This document shows, in pieces, positions 55,087 through 62,843 of a stretch of 64,000 bases of DNA. Positions within the stretch are counted from its first letter, which is position 1; each line of letters starts with the position of its first letter. The stretch spans positions 2,734,265 through 2,798,264 of the forward strand of contig NZ_KB911581.1 of NCBI RefSeq assembly GCF_000383595.1, read 5' to 3'. Made by a program: the position numbers and the translations under genes. Source of the stretch: Streptomyces bottropensis ATCC 25435. GTDB taxonomy: Bacteria; Actinomycetota; Actinomycetes; Streptomycetales; Streptomycetaceae. The notes beneath the pieces were generated by a model. It saw only the letters and a program-made list of their open reading frames with translations. It was not told the DNA's origin and did not search any database.

Positions 55087-55908
55087 ATGCTCTCCACCGC
55101 ACTGCCGAACGCCGCGTCACCCGATCCGGCCGAACCCCCCGACCCCCCCGATCCCCGAACCCTCCTCGCCCGGCACCCGCTGGACGCGGCGGCCCGTGCC
55201 TGGCTCGACGAGGCCGTGGCCCGGGTCGCCGACCGGCCCGCCGCGATCCGCGCCCTGTTCCCCGTCGTCCGACGACGCTGCGGCCGCGCCCCGCTGGACG
55301 CGCGCCTCACCGTCGACGAGGCCGCCCGCGCCGTGCTGCTCACCGCGCTGCCGCTGGGCGGACAGCCGCTCGCCGACGAACTGGCAGGTCTCTTCCGCCA
55401 CGGCGACCCGGCCGAACAGCGGGCCGTCCTGCGCGCCCTGCACCTGTTCACCGACGCCGAGGGCGGCGGCACCGGCCGCGAACCCCTCGGCGATCTCGCC
55501 CTGCCGCTCGTCCGCGAGGCGCTGCGCGGCAACGACAGCGGCGTCGTCGAGGCCGCCCTCGGCCCGTACGGCGCCGCCCGCCTTCCCGATGCCGAGTACC
55601 GGCAGGCCGTGCTCAAGTGCGTCTTCCAGGAGATCCCGCTGGACCGGATCGCCGGACTCGCCACCCGCGCCGACGCCGAACTCGCCCGCATGCTCGCCGA
55701 CTTCGCCCACGAGCGGGTAGCAGCCGGACGGGACGTACCGGCGGACATCTGGCCCGTCGTCGGCCCCTTCCCCGCCGCCGGAGGGCTGGCCGACCGGCTC
55801 ACCGCCGAGACGCGGGCCGCCGCGCCCGACCGCCGCGAGGCCGCCGACCGCGCCCTGCGAGCCCTGAACCGGGCCGCGGCCCGCGCCCGGACCACCACCG
55901 CCCCCTGA
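55087..55908 (+). CDS. eboA: EboA-family metabolite traffic protein
   Basis: A 273-residue helical protein, mostly Ala/Leu/Arg. A Pro-rich N-terminus (about 1-30) is followed by helical segments such as VKCVFQEIPLDRIAGL and AELARMLADFAHERVAAG. The length, helical composition and neighbours (EboB, EboC, EboE, EboF) identify it as EboA-like. No enzyme motif is visible, which agrees with family descriptions of a non-enzymatic component. The link to EboA rests partly on gene context. It is 62 bp after the isomerase. Confidence 0.75.
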   Translation: MLSTALPNAASPDPAEPPDPPDPRTLLARHPLDAAARAWLDEAVARVADRPAAIRALFPVVRRRCGRAPLDARLTVDEAARAVLLTALPLGGQPLADELAGLFRHGDPAEQRAVLRALHLFTDAEGGGTGREPLGDLALPLVREALRGNDSGVVEAALGPYGAARLPDAEYRQAVLKCVFQEIPLDRIAGLATRADAELARMLADFAHERVAAGRDVPADIWPVVGPFPAAGGLADRLTAETRAAAPDRREAADRALRALNRAAARARTTTAP

Positions 55909-55958
55909 GCACACCGCGTCGCACCGCCCACGGAACAACCCGAGACAGAGGCCAGCAC

Positions 55959-56813
55959 GTGCGCATCTTCGACCCCCACATCCACATGACCTCCCGCACC
56001 ACCGACGACTACGAGGCGATGCACGCGGCCGGAGTGCGCGCCGTCGTCGAGCCGGCCTTCTGGCTCGGCCAGCCCCGCACCTCGCCGGAGAGCTTCTACG
56101 ACTACTTCGACGCCCTGCTCGGCTGGGAGCCCTACCGGGCCGCCCAGTTCGGCATCCAGCACTTCTGCACGATCGCGCTCAACCCCAAGGAGGCCAACGA
56201 CCCGCGCTGCCGGCCCGTGCTGGACGAACTGCCGCGCTATCTCGCCAAGGACCGGGTCGTCGCCGTCGGCGAGATCGGCTACGACTCGATGACGCCGGAG
56301 GAGGACGAGGCGCTCGCGCTCCAGCTCCGGCTCGCGATCGAGCACGAACTGCCCGCCCTCGTCCACACCCCGCACCGCGACAAGGTCACCGGCACCCGCC
56401 GGACCCTGGACGTCGTACGGGAGTCGGGCATCGCCCCCGAACTCGTCGTCCTCGACCACCTCAACGAGCTGACCGTCGGCATGGTGCTCGACAGCGGCTG
56501 CTGGGCCGGGTTCTCGGTCTACCCGAGGACCAAGATGAGCGAGGACCGCATGGTGACCATCCTCCAGGAGCACGGCGCCGAGCGCATGCTCGTCAACTCG
56601 GCCGCCGACTGGGGCCGTTCGGACCCTCTCAAGACCAGGAAGACCGCCGACGCCATGCTCGCCGCCGGGTTCGACGACGACACCGTGGACCGGGTGCTGT
56701 GGCGCAACCCCGTCGCCTTCTACGGGCAGAGCGGCCGGCTGGACCTCGACGAGCCCAAGCCGGACGAGGAGTCGAGCTTCCAGGGCAACTCCGTCCGGCG
56801 CGGCGGCGAGTGA
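55959..56813 (+). CDS. eboB: EboB, TatD-type metal-dependent hydrolase
   Basis: A 284-residue TIM-barrel metallohydrolase. The N-terminal HxH is in FDPHIHM, an aromatic VVEPAFWLGQPRTSPESF follows, histidines lie in LVHTPHRD and LDHLN, and the C-terminal Asp is in NSAADWG. TatD relatives are DNases or phosphoesterases, but in ebo clusters the substrate is unknown. GTG 55959 is the start. The gap to EboE is only 11 bp. Confidence 0.88.
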   Translation: MRIFDPHIHMTSRTTDDYEAMHAAGVRAVVEPAFWLGQPRTSPESFYDYFDALLGWEPYRAAQFGIQHFCTIALNPKEANDPRCRPVLDELPRYLAKDRVVAVGEIGYDSMTPEEDEALALQLRLAIEHELPALVHTPHRDKVTGTRRTLDVVRESGIAPELVVLDHLNELTVGMVLDSGCWAGFSVYPRTKMSEDRMVTILQEHGAERMLVNSAADWGRSDPLKTRKTADAMLAAGFDDDTVDRVLWRNPVAFYGQSGRLDLDEPKPDEESSFQGNSVRRGGE

Positions 56814-56824
56814 GAGGACGGACC

Positions 56825-57991
56825 ATGCGCTTCCGGCACCCGGACGGCACCGCCGTCCACCTCGGCTACTGCAGCAACGTCCATCAGGCGGAGGACCTCG
56901 ACGGCGTCCTCGCCCAGCTCGCCGGCCACGCCGAACCGGTGCGCGAGCGCCTCGGCGTCGACCGGCTCGGCATCGGCCTCTGGCTCGCCCGCGACGTGGT
57001 GACTGAACTGGTCGCCCTACCGGGCGAGTTGAAACGCCTCAGAGACGAACTGGCGGCTCGCGGACTGGAGACCGTCACCCTCAATGCCTTCCCCTACGCC
57101 GGGTTCCACCGGGAGGTGGTCAAGAAGGACGTCTACCTCCCCGACTGGGCGGACGAGGCCCGGCTGAGCCACACCCTCGACTGCGCCCGCCTCCTCGCCG
57201 CCCTCCTCCCGGACGACGCCGCGCGCGGTAGCGTCTCCACCCTGCCGCTGGCCTGGCGCACGCCGTGGCCCCCGGACCGCGCCGACACCGCGCGCCGCGC
57301 CCTGGACCGGCTCACCGCCGGGCTCGCCGAGGTCGAGGCGGACACCGGCCGCCGTATCCGGGTCGGCTTCGAACCGGAGCCCGGCTGCGTCGTGGAGACC
57401 ACCGCCCAGGCCGTCCGGGAGCTGCGCGGCCTCGACCCCGAGCGGCTCGGGGTCTGCCTCGACGCCTGCCACCTCGCCGTGCAGTTCGAGGAACCCGGCG
57501 CCGCCCTGCGACGCCTCGCGGACGGCGGGCTGCCCGTGGTCAAGCTCCAGGCGTCCTGCGCGGTCGAGGCCGCCGACCCGGCCGACCCCGCCGCCCACGC
57601 TGCCCTGCGGCGCCTCGCGGAGCCCCGGTTCCTGCACCAGACGCGCACGGCGACGCGGCAGGAGGCGCCGGACGTGCGGGGCGTCGACGATCTGCCCGAC
57701 GCGCTGGACGGGGGCCTGCCCACGGACACCGGCCCCTGGCGCGTCCACTTCCACGCCCCGCTGCACGCCGACCCCGAACCGCCGCTGCGCACCACCGCCG
57801 ACCAGCTGACCCAGGTCCTGGCCGGGCTGCTCGGCGGGGCCTCGGCCGACTGCGACCACATCGAGGTCGAGACCTACACCTGGTCCGTCCTCCCCGAACC
57901 GCCCACCGACCTGCCCGGCGGCATAGCCGCCGAACTCGCCTGGGCCCGCGACCGGTTGACCGGCCTCGGCCTTGAGGAGGACCACAAGTGA
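56825..57991 (+). CDS. eboE: EboE, metabolite traffic TIM-barrel protein
   Basis: A 388-residue xylose-isomerase-fold protein. Typical EboE segments are HLGYCSNVHQAEDL, GLWLARDVVTEL, LNAFPYAGFH, FEPEPGC, LGVCLDACHLAVQFEE, LKLQASCAVE-type residues and VETYTWSVLP. It is translationally coupled to EboF (GTGA overlap, 57988-57991). It is probably a sugar or phosphosugar isomerase-like subunit of the cluster. Confidence 0.88.
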   Translation: MRFRHPDGTAVHLGYCSNVHQAEDLDGVLAQLAGHAEPVRERLGVDRLGIGLWLARDVVTELVALPGELKRLRDELAARGLETVTLNAFPYAGFHREVVKKDVYLPDWADEARLSHTLDCARLLAALLPDDAARGSVSTLPLAWRTPWPPDRADTARRALDRLTAGLAEVEADTGRRIRVGFEPEPGCVVETTAQAVRELRGLDPERLGVCLDACHLAVQFEEPGAALRRLADGGLPVVKLQASCAVEAADPADPAAHAALRRLAEPRFLHQTRTATRQEAPDVRGVDDLPDALDGGLPTDTGPWRVHFHAPLHADPEPPLRTTADQLTQVLAGLLGGASADCDHIEVETYTWSVLPEPPTDLPGGIAAELAWARDRLTGLGLEEDHK

Positions 57992-59400
57992 GTGTCCGGA
58001 CCAGTACCCGATCCCACCGGCTCGTCGTCCTCGACATCGTCGGTCTCACCCCCGCACTGCTCCGTCACATGCCCGCCGTCGCCGCCCTCGGTGAGCGCGG
58101 CTTCCGCGCCCGGCTCGACCCCGTCCTGCCCGCCGTGACCTGCGCGGCGCAGTCCACGTTCCTCACCGGCGAACCGCCCTCGGGACACGGCGCGGTGGGC
58201 AACGGCTGGTACTTCCGGGACCTCGGCGAGGTGCTGCTGTGGCGCCAGCACAACGCGCTCGTCGGCGGCGAGAAGATCTGGGAGACCGCCCGCAGGGCCG
58301 ACCCCGACTACAAGGTCGCCAACATCTGCTGGTGGTACGCGATGGGCGCCGACGTCGACCTCACCGTCACACCACGTCCGGTCTACTACTCCGACGGCCG
58401 CAAGGAACCCGACTGCTACACCTGGCCGCCGTCCCTGCACGACGAACTCACCGACCGCTTGGGCCCGTTCCCCCTGTTCACCTACTGGGGCCCCAACGCC
58501 GGCATGCCCTCCACCCAGTGGATCCTCGGCGCCGCCCGCCAGGTCTTCGACGAACACCACCCGGACCTCACCCTCGTCTACGTCCCCCAGCTCGACTACG
58601 AACCGCAGCGCTCCGGCCCCGACTCCCCGGCCACGCTCCGCGCCGCACGCCAACTCGACGACGCCCTGCGCCCGTTGATCGACCACTTCCTGAGCGAGGG
58701 CGCCACCGTGGTCGCCCTCAGCGAGTACGGCATCACCCCCGTCTCCCGCCCCGTGGACATCAACCGCGCCCTGCGCCGGGCCGGTCTGCTCCAGGTGCAC
58801 ACCCAGGACGGCATGGAGTACCTCGACCCCTGGACCTCACGGGCCTTCGCCGTCGCCGACCACCAGATCGCCCATGTGTACGTACGGGACCCGGCCGACA
58901 CGGCGGAGGTCGCCAAGCTCCTCGCCGAACTCGACGGCGTGGACGAGGTGCTGGACGACGCGGGCAAGGCGGCCCACGGCCTGGACCACGAACGCTCCGG
59001 CGAACTGGTCGCCCTCGCCGACCCCGACGCCTGGTTCACCTACTACTACTGGCTCGACGACGCACGCGCGCCCGACTTCGCCCGCCAGGTCGAGATCCAC
59101 CGCAAGCCCGGCTACGACCCCGCCGAGCTGCTGTACGACGAGACGGTCCCCGCGGTGAAGCTCCGCGCCCTCGGCCAGGTCGCCCGCAAGAAGCTGGGCT
59201 TCCGCTACCGCCTCAGCACGGTGCCGCTGGACCCCTCCGGCGTCAGCGGCAGCCACGGACGCCTCCCGGCCGACCCGGAGTACGGGCCCGTACTGCTGTG
59301 TTCCACAGGCGAGTCGGCCCGTGAGGCGTACGCCGCCACCGAGATCAAGTCCCTCCTGCTGGAGCTCGCGGGACTGCGTGAAGAAGGGCGATCCGCATGA
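57988..59400 (+). CDS. eboF: EboF, nucleotide pyrophosphatase/alkaline-phosphatase-superfamily protein
   Basis: A 470-residue alkaline-phosphatase-superfamily hydrolase. The metal site is split: LVVLDIVGLT near the start, the nucleophile region VTCAAQSTFLTGEPPSGHGAVG with Thr/Ser, then YVPQLDYEPQR, ALSEYGI and VADHQIAHVY. No signal peptide is seen, so it is cytoplasmic, presumably cleaving a phosphodiester or pyrophosphate in the traffic pathway. It overlaps the P450 start by four bases (59397-59400). Confidence 0.88.
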   Translation: MSVRTSTRSHRLVVLDIVGLTPALLRHMPAVAALGERGFRARLDPVLPAVTCAAQSTFLTGEPPSGHGAVGNGWYFRDLGEVLLWRQHNALVGGEKIWETARRADPDYKVANICWWYAMGADVDLTVTPRPVYYSDGRKEPDCYTWPPSLHDELTDRLGPFPLFTYWGPNAGMPSTQWILGAARQVFDEHHPDLTLVYVPQLDYEPQRSGPDSPATLRAARQLDDALRPLIDHFLSEGATVVALSEYGITPVSRPVDINRALRRAGLLQVHTQDGMEYLDPWTSRAFAVADHQIAHVYVRDPADTAEVAKLLAELDGVDEVLDDAGKAAHGLDHERSGELVALADPDAWFTYYYWLDDARAPDFARQVEIHRKPGYDPAELLYDETVPAVKLRALGQVARKKLGFRYRLSTVPLDPSGVSGSHGRLPADPEYGPVLLCSTGESAREAYAATEIKSLLLELAGLREEGRSA

Positions 59401-60581
59401 CCACCCACCCTCCCCTGCCCACCCTCCGCCCGCTCCTCGACCCCGCGCCCGAGTACGCCAAGTGGCGTGCCGAGGAGCCGATCCGCCGGGTGACGGTCTG
59501 GGGCGACACCACCCCCTGGCTGGTCACCCGGCACGAGGACGCCCGCACGGTCCTCGCCGACCCGCGCTTCAGCGCCGACTCCACCCGCGCCGGCTTCCCC
59601 GGCTTCCGCCCGCAGTCGCCGCCGCGGGCGCCGGGACAGTTCTTCATGATGGACCCGCCCGACCACACCCGGCTGCGCCGCGTCCTGCTCCCCGACTTCA
59701 CCTTCCGCCGCATCGGACGACTGAGGCCGGCGATCACCCGGATCTGCGGCGAACTGCTCGACGCGATGACGGCCGCCGGCGCCGAGGGGGCGGATCTGGT
59801 CGAGGCCTACGCCATGCCGCTGCCGTCCCTCGTCATCTGTGAGCTGCTCGGGGTGCCGTACGAGGACCACGACTTCTTCCAGCGGCAGGCACGGTCCTTC
59901 AGCAGCCTCGCCTCGGGGCCGCAGGAGATGCTCGCCGCCCGCCAGGCCCTCCACACCTACCTGGGCGAACTCCTCGTCCGGCGCACCCGCGAGCCCGCCG
60001 ACGACCTCGTCTCGCGGCTGGCCCGGGACCGGGTGGCGACCGGCGAGGTGAGCGCGGCCGAGGCCGTCGGGATCGCCTCGCTGCTGCTGGTGGCGGGTCA
60101 TGAGACGACCGCCAACATGTTCCCGCTCGCGGTCGTGGACCTGCTCCGCCACCCCGGACAGCTCGCCGCCCTGCGCGCGGACCCCGGCCTGTGGCCCGGC
60201 GCGGTGGAGGAACTGCTGCGCCATCTGACCGTCGCGCACTCGGGGCTGCGCCGCATCGCCACCGAGGACGTGGAGGTCGCGGGCGTCCGCATCCGCGCGG
60301 GCGAGGGCGTGATCGTGGCGGTCCACGCCGCCAACCGCGATCCGTCCGGTTTCGCCGACCCCGACACCCTGGACGTCCGCCGCGACACCGCCGGCCATCT
60401 GGCCTTCGGCCACGGGCTGCACCAGTGCATCGGCCAGTCGCTCGCCCGGGCGGAACTGCAGGTGGGCCTGCCCGCCCTGTTCGACCGCCTGCCGAACCTG
60501 CGCCTGACCGCACCGCCGGAGGACTTCGCGTTCACGATGAGCACGACCCACGGGGTGCGGTCGTTGCCGGTGAGCTGGTAG
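59397..60581 (+). CDS. Cytochrome P450 in the ebo-like operon
   Basis: A 394-residue P450. The I-helix has AGHETT at about residues 233-238, the ExxR helix is in EELLRH, and the haem loop FGHGLHQCIGQSLARAEL has the thiolate Cys344. It shares a four-base ATGA overlap with EboF, so translation is coupled to the traffic genes. It probably oxidises the metabolite handled by the operon. A P450 is not among the core ebo genes known to me. Confidence 0.93.
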   Translation: MTTHPPLPTLRPLLDPAPEYAKWRAEEPIRRVTVWGDTTPWLVTRHEDARTVLADPRFSADSTRAGFPGFRPQSPPRAPGQFFMMDPPDHTRLRRVLLPDFTFRRIGRLRPAITRICGELLDAMTAAGAEGADLVEAYAMPLPSLVICELLGVPYEDHDFFQRQARSFSSLASGPQEMLAARQALHTYLGELLVRRTREPADDLVSRLARDRVATGEVSAAEAVGIASLLLVAGHETTANMFPLAVVDLLRHPGQLAALRADPGLWPGAVEELLRHLTVAHSGLRRIATEDVEVAGVRIRAGEGVIVAVHAANRDPSGFADPDTLDVRRDTAGHLAFGHGLHQCIGQSLARAELQVGLPALFDRLPNLRLTAPPEDFAFTMSTTHGVRSLPVSW

Positions 60582-60722
60582 GTCGCCGAGCCGGTGGGCC
60601 GAGGGCCGGTGGTGCGCTGGGCCGACAGGGCGGCGAGCCGGTGGTCGGCCGGGTCGCGGGCCCGTCGGGGCACCGCCGAATCGGGGGGCCCGTACGGCTC
60701 CGCGGCTGATATAGAGGCGGGC
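60582..60722. other. Short gap with promoter of the macro-domain gene
   Basis: TATAGA at 60710-60715 is a -10-like box seven bases before the ATG of the macro-domain gene, consistent with a leaderless transcript separate from the ebo operon. Confidence 0.5.
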
Positions 60723-61232
60723 ATGACGACCATCACCCTCGTCCGGGGCGACATCACCCGGCAGTCCGTCGACGCCATCGTGAACGCCGCGAACTCCTCC
60801 CTCCTCGGCGGGGGAGGAGTGGACGGCGCCATCCACCGGCGCGGCGGCCCGGCCATCCTGGCCGAGTGCCGCAAGCTCCGCGCCTCCCACTACGGGCGGG
60901 GCCTGCCCACCGGCCAGGCCGTCGCCACGACGGCGGGCGACCTGGACGCGCGCTGGGTCATCCACACGGTCGGCCCGGTCCACAGCCAGAGCCTCGACCG
61001 CTCCGCCCTCCTCGTCTCCTGCTACCGCGAATCCCTCCGCGTGGCCGACGAACTCGGCGCCCGCACGGTCGCCTTCCCCGCCGTCTCCGCCGGTGTCTAC
61101 GGCTGGCCGATGGACGACGCGGCCCGTATCGCCGTGGAGACCGTCCGCACCACGGAGACCTCGGTCGAGGAGGTCAGGTTCGTCCTCTTCGACGACGAGG
61201 CCTACGCGGTCTTCGCCGCACGGACGAGCTGA
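60723..61232 (+). CDS. Macro-domain O-acetyl-ADP-ribose deacetylase
   Basis: A 169-residue macro-domain protein. ADP-ribose-binding motifs are GDITRQSVDAIVNAANSSL, LGGGGVDGAIH and the phosphate loop AVSAGVYGWP. It should hydrolyse O-acetyl-ADP-ribose or remove ADP-ribose from proteins. It is a single gene after the ebo operon and probably unrelated to it. Confidence 0.93.
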   Translation: MTTITLVRGDITRQSVDAIVNAANSSLLGGGGVDGAIHRRGGPAILAECRKLRASHYGRGLPTGQAVATTAGDLDARWVIHTVGPVHSQSLDRSALLVSCYRESLRVADELGARTVAFPAVSAGVYGWPMDDAARIAVETVRTTETSVEEVRFVLFDDEAYAVFAARTS

Positions 61233-61503
61233 CACCGGCTCACATCGGCGCGCCCGCAGCGGCGCCGAGCGCGCGGCGGGTTGCGTCGCACGGTCCGGCG
61301 TGTCGTGCTGCCGCACTCCGACGGACGAACGGCCGGAGTGGTTCGAAGGGAGTGGTACGGAGCCGTACGCAGGAAGAAAAACGCTGGTCAGCGTCGTCGG
61401 CGTGGCACGTTGACAGGCCGGGCCCCGGCGCCCTGACCGGTTGCGGCGGGCCGTACCGCCTTCCACGGTGAGCGCAAGGACAGCTGCTTCGAAAGGAACG
61501 TGC

Positions 61504-62400
61504 ATGCGCGCCCTCGTCTCCCGTGGTCTCCTTCTGTCGCCCCTGGTGTGCGGGGCACTGGTCTTCGGTCCGGTCGGCACCGCCACCGCGGCCGTCGACG
61601 CGGGCCGCACCGCCTCGGACCGCACCTCGGCCGGGGCCGCGGCGGTCCCCGAACCCGATCTGGACGCCCTCTTCGACGCGTTGGACGCGGAGATCGACGC
61701 CCTCCTGGCGAAGGAGGAGGCCGACGCGGACGCCCTCGTCGCCAAGGAGATCGCCGACGTGGACGCGCTGCTCGCACGGCTCGACCTCGACATGGACGGG
61801 CTGCTGGCGGACATCGAGGCCGACGTGGACGCCGCCACGGCCACGGCCACCGAGACGGAGACGGTGACGGAGACGGTGACGGAGACGGAGACGGAGACGG
61901 CCACCGAGACCGACGCCGTCGCGACCGACACGGACGTGCTCCTGGACCAGCTGGACCTGCTCGACCGCATGGACCAGAACGATGTCCTCGCCCCCCTGCT
62001 GGACGAGCTGACCACCATCGCCGAGCTGGACTCCGACAGGCTCGACGCGGCCGAGGCCGCCCGGCACGCCACGGCCCTGCGGGCGGCCCACACCGCCGTG
62101 CAGAAGCGGCTGCAGAAGCTGAAGACGGCGGCCCCGGCCGGCACCGACCGCACCACCGCGGCGGCCGACCCGGTGGCGGACCTGCTGGCCGCGCTGCGGT
62201 CCGCGGTCGACGGCCTGCTCAAGGCGCTGGCCTCGCTCGACCTGGGTTCCGTCCTGGGCGCGGTGACCGGTCTGCTCGCCCCGGTCCTCGGGGTCGTCAC
62301 CGGCCTCCTGCAGCCCGTGCTCGGCCTGGTCACCGGCCTGGTCGGGGGACTTCTCGGCGGTCTGCCGCCCGTGACGCTGCCGGCGCTTCCGGCGGCGTGA
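61504..62400 (+). CDS. Secreted protein of 11-residue repeats
   Basis: A 298-residue exported protein. A signal peptide covers about residues 1-30 (AAVDAGR after cleavage). Residues 52-106 hold five hendecad repeats of form DxDALLAxxxA (DLDALFDALDA, EIDALLAKEEA, DADALVAKEIA and so on), a right-handed coiled-coil pattern. A TE-rich stretch (about 112-136) is encoded by six-base DNA repeats. A helical region (about 142-208) follows, then three perfect 11-mers ending VTGL (LGSVLGAVTGL, LAPVLGVVTGL, LQPVLGLVTGL, 247-279). ATG 61504 is chosen over the upstream frame. It may coat or pack at the cell surface. No homologue is recognised. Confidence 0.85.
   Translation: MRALVSRGLLLSPLVCGALVFGPVGTATAAVDAGRTASDRTSAGAAAVPEPDLDALFDALDAEIDALLAKEEADADALVAKEIADVDALLARLDLDMDGLLADIEADVDAATATATETETVTETVTETETETATETDAVATDTDVLLDQLDLLDRMDQNDVLAPLLDELTTIAELDSDRLDAAEAARHATALRAAHTAVQKRLQKLKTAAPAGTDRTTAAADPVADLLAALRSAVDGLLKALASLDLGSVLGAVTGLLAPVLGVVTGLLQPVLGLVTGLVGGLLGGLPPVTLPALPAA
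61852..61905 (+). repeat. GAGACG/GTGACG hexanucleotide array in the hendecad gene
   Basis: Six-base units alternating GAGACG and GTGACG encode the Thr-Glu/Thr-Val repeats. The array keeps frame when units are gained or lost and may vary in length. Confidence 0.8.
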
Positions 62401-62405
62401 GCGCC

Positions 62406-62774
62406 TCAGTCCCCGTCGGGAGCGTCGCTGAGGCCCAGCCTCAGGTGCTCCACGTGGAAGACGGCCTGGTCCAGCAGCTCGGCTACATGATGGTCGTGCA
62501 GCGCGTACACCACCGAGCGGCCCCGCCGCTCGCCCACGACCAGGCCGAGGTTGCGCAGCAGACGCAGCTGGTGGGAGCAGGCCGACTGTTCCATCCCGAC
62601 CTCGGCGGCCAACTCGGTCGCCGGGAGCGGGCCTTCGCGCAACCGGGCCAGGATCAGCAGGCGGGACGGGGTGGAGAGGGCCTGGAGGGTGGTGGCCACC
62701 TTGGCGACGTTGCCCGCGTCCAGGCGCACGCGAGGGGTGGCGTCCTGCGCTGAGGTGACGGCTCCATGACCCAT
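62406..62774 (-). CDS. nmtR: NmtR-like ArsR/SmtB nickel/cobalt sensor
   Basis: A 122-residue winged-helix repressor. The mature N-terminus MGHG supplies Gly2/His3 ligands, and the helix-turn-helix is at about residues 47-84 (ELAAEVGMEQSACSHQLRLL). The alpha-5 metal site matches NmtR: D94, H96, H107 and H110 (ALHDHHVAELLDQAVFHVEH). ATG 62774 lies seven bases from a TAGGAT -10 box (reverse, 62782-62787), supporting a leaderless start and the MGH end needed for metal binding. It should repress the divergent ATPase gene until Ni(II) or Co(II) binds. The ATPase family points to cobalt or zinc as alternatives. Confidence 0.9.
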   Translation of the reverse strand: MGHGAVTSAQDATPRVRLDAGNVAKVATTLQALSTPSRLLILARLREGPLPATELAAEVGMEQSACSHQLRLLRNLGLVVGERRGRSVVYALHDHHVAELLDQAVFHVEHLRLGLSDAPDGD

Positions 62775-62794
62775 GGCCCGTATCCTACTCATCG

Positions 62795-62824
62795 CACATG
62801 AAGGCATGAACGAGTCTTCATGTG
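62795..62824. promoter_or_regulatory. NmtR operator between nmtR and the P-type ATPase gene
   Basis: CATGAA-N6-TTCATG is a perfect 18-bp inverted repeat at 62805-62822, and CACATGAA (62795-62802) pairs with TTCATGTG (62817-62824). The site precedes the ATPase -10 box TATGGT (62831-62836), so binding would block RNA polymerase. Confidence 0.75.
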
Positions 62825-62843
62825 TTCCTGTATGGTGTGCCGC

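Noticed and set aside
59205..62333. A 1042-residue minus-strand open frame under EboF, P450, macro and hendecad genes
   Set aside because: It spans four real genes with known motifs on the other strand, and its product is Ser/Ala/Arg-rich noise.
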